This document shows positions 20,192 to 20,486 of a stretch of DNA of 20,486 nt, piece after piece. The DNA is taken from NCBI RefSeq assembly GCF_000003605.2, contig NW_003132366.1, forward strand, positions 9,215 to 29,700. The letters run 5' to 3'. This DNA comes from Saccoglossus kowalevskii (lineage: Eukaryota; Hemichordata; Enteropneusta; Harrimaniidae). The notes beneath the pieces are model-generated. The model had not been told where the DNA came from, ran no database searches, and saw only the letters and a list, made by a program, of their open reading frames with translations. Position 1 is the stretch's first letter. Every line of letters begins with the position of its first letter. The position numbers were made by a program, and so were the translations under genes.

Positions 20192-20486
20192 TTTGCTGAC
20201 ACTGAAAACCATTGATATATAGTCTGTCTATTAAATCATAGAAAACATCGACACTGTTTTAAATCTGAACGAAAATTTACGTTGCAATGTTCTAGTTTCT
20301 AGACATTCCAGAGCAGCCTCTATTAAAATAAACCAAGTGACTGTTTTGAAACTTGCGACTTATTTTCCCCGGTGTGACTTGGAATACTTGAACTGCTCTA
20401 AGATTGCGAGACAGCGGTCGGTACGGATTTTGTTTATCGTACTATCGTAAACTTGAAAGACCTCGTATTTACTACTAGTATCCAAA

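Larger units (their letters stand above)
17156..20486. other. Upstream Wnt intron or 5' DNA; no gene supported
   Basis: I looked for a minus-strand exon with ATG, a hydrophobic run and a phase-2 donor to supply the Wnt signal peptide and found none. Good donors at about 17980 and 19130 do not give an open, correctly phased exon with an ATG. Plus-strand frames at 17379-17725, 19309-19608 and 19923-20135 match no family. The stretch holds a GAAA-type purine tract at 17228-17251 and the repeats listed separately. Confidence 0.55.

Overview
The window looks like animal nuclear DNA. It is AT-rich, its genes are split by spliceosomal introns with clean GT...AG borders, and AATAAA signals, microsatellites and a MITE-like element are present. 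The gene families (an NXPE protein, a class A GPCR and a Wnt) plus the compact spacing suggest a marine invertebrate. A non-vertebrate deuterostome such as a hemichordate or cephalochordate is most likely, but a lophotrochozoan is not excluded. No bacterial operon, phage or CRISPR structure is visible.

Layout. (1) 314-3245, minus strand: a complete NXPE-like gene. Four coding exons can be joined by splice phase into a protein of about 586 residues: an N-terminal membrane or signal segment, a neurexophilin-like domain, a 53-nt microexon, and a PC-esterase domain with its GDS serine and C-terminal Asp/His. Two CTCF-like motifs (9-27 and 3781-3796) bracket it. (2) 4391-5131, plus strand: the last two exons of a class A GPCR (intracellular loop 3 to the C-terminal tail). 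No exons for TM1-TM5 are recognisable upstream. A short inverted-repeat element with a 9-bp target duplication sits in its only visible intron. (3) 5132-8270: intergenic DNA between convergent genes, with 3' UTRs at both ends. (4) 8271-17155, minus strand: three coding exons of a Wnt gene, best matching Wnt16, with introns of about 2.9 and 5.0 kb. The larger intron carries a 1.2-kb AT-rich minisatellite built around a perfect 420-bp tandem duplication. The signal-peptide exon was not found and probably lies beyond 20486. (5) 17156-20486: upstream Wnt intron or 5' DNA with microsatellites and no gene I can support.

The genes are not an operon and no shared pathway is implied. NXPE proteins are secretory-pathway or secreted esterase-like proteins, the GPCR is a membrane receptor, and the Wnt is a secreted lipid-modified morphogen. 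The features most worth a second look are two perfect hairpins each flanked by 7-bp direct repeats, the duplicated satellite block, the NXPE microexon, the GPCR without its front end, and the intronic MITE. I see no clear evidence for a wholly new biological system.
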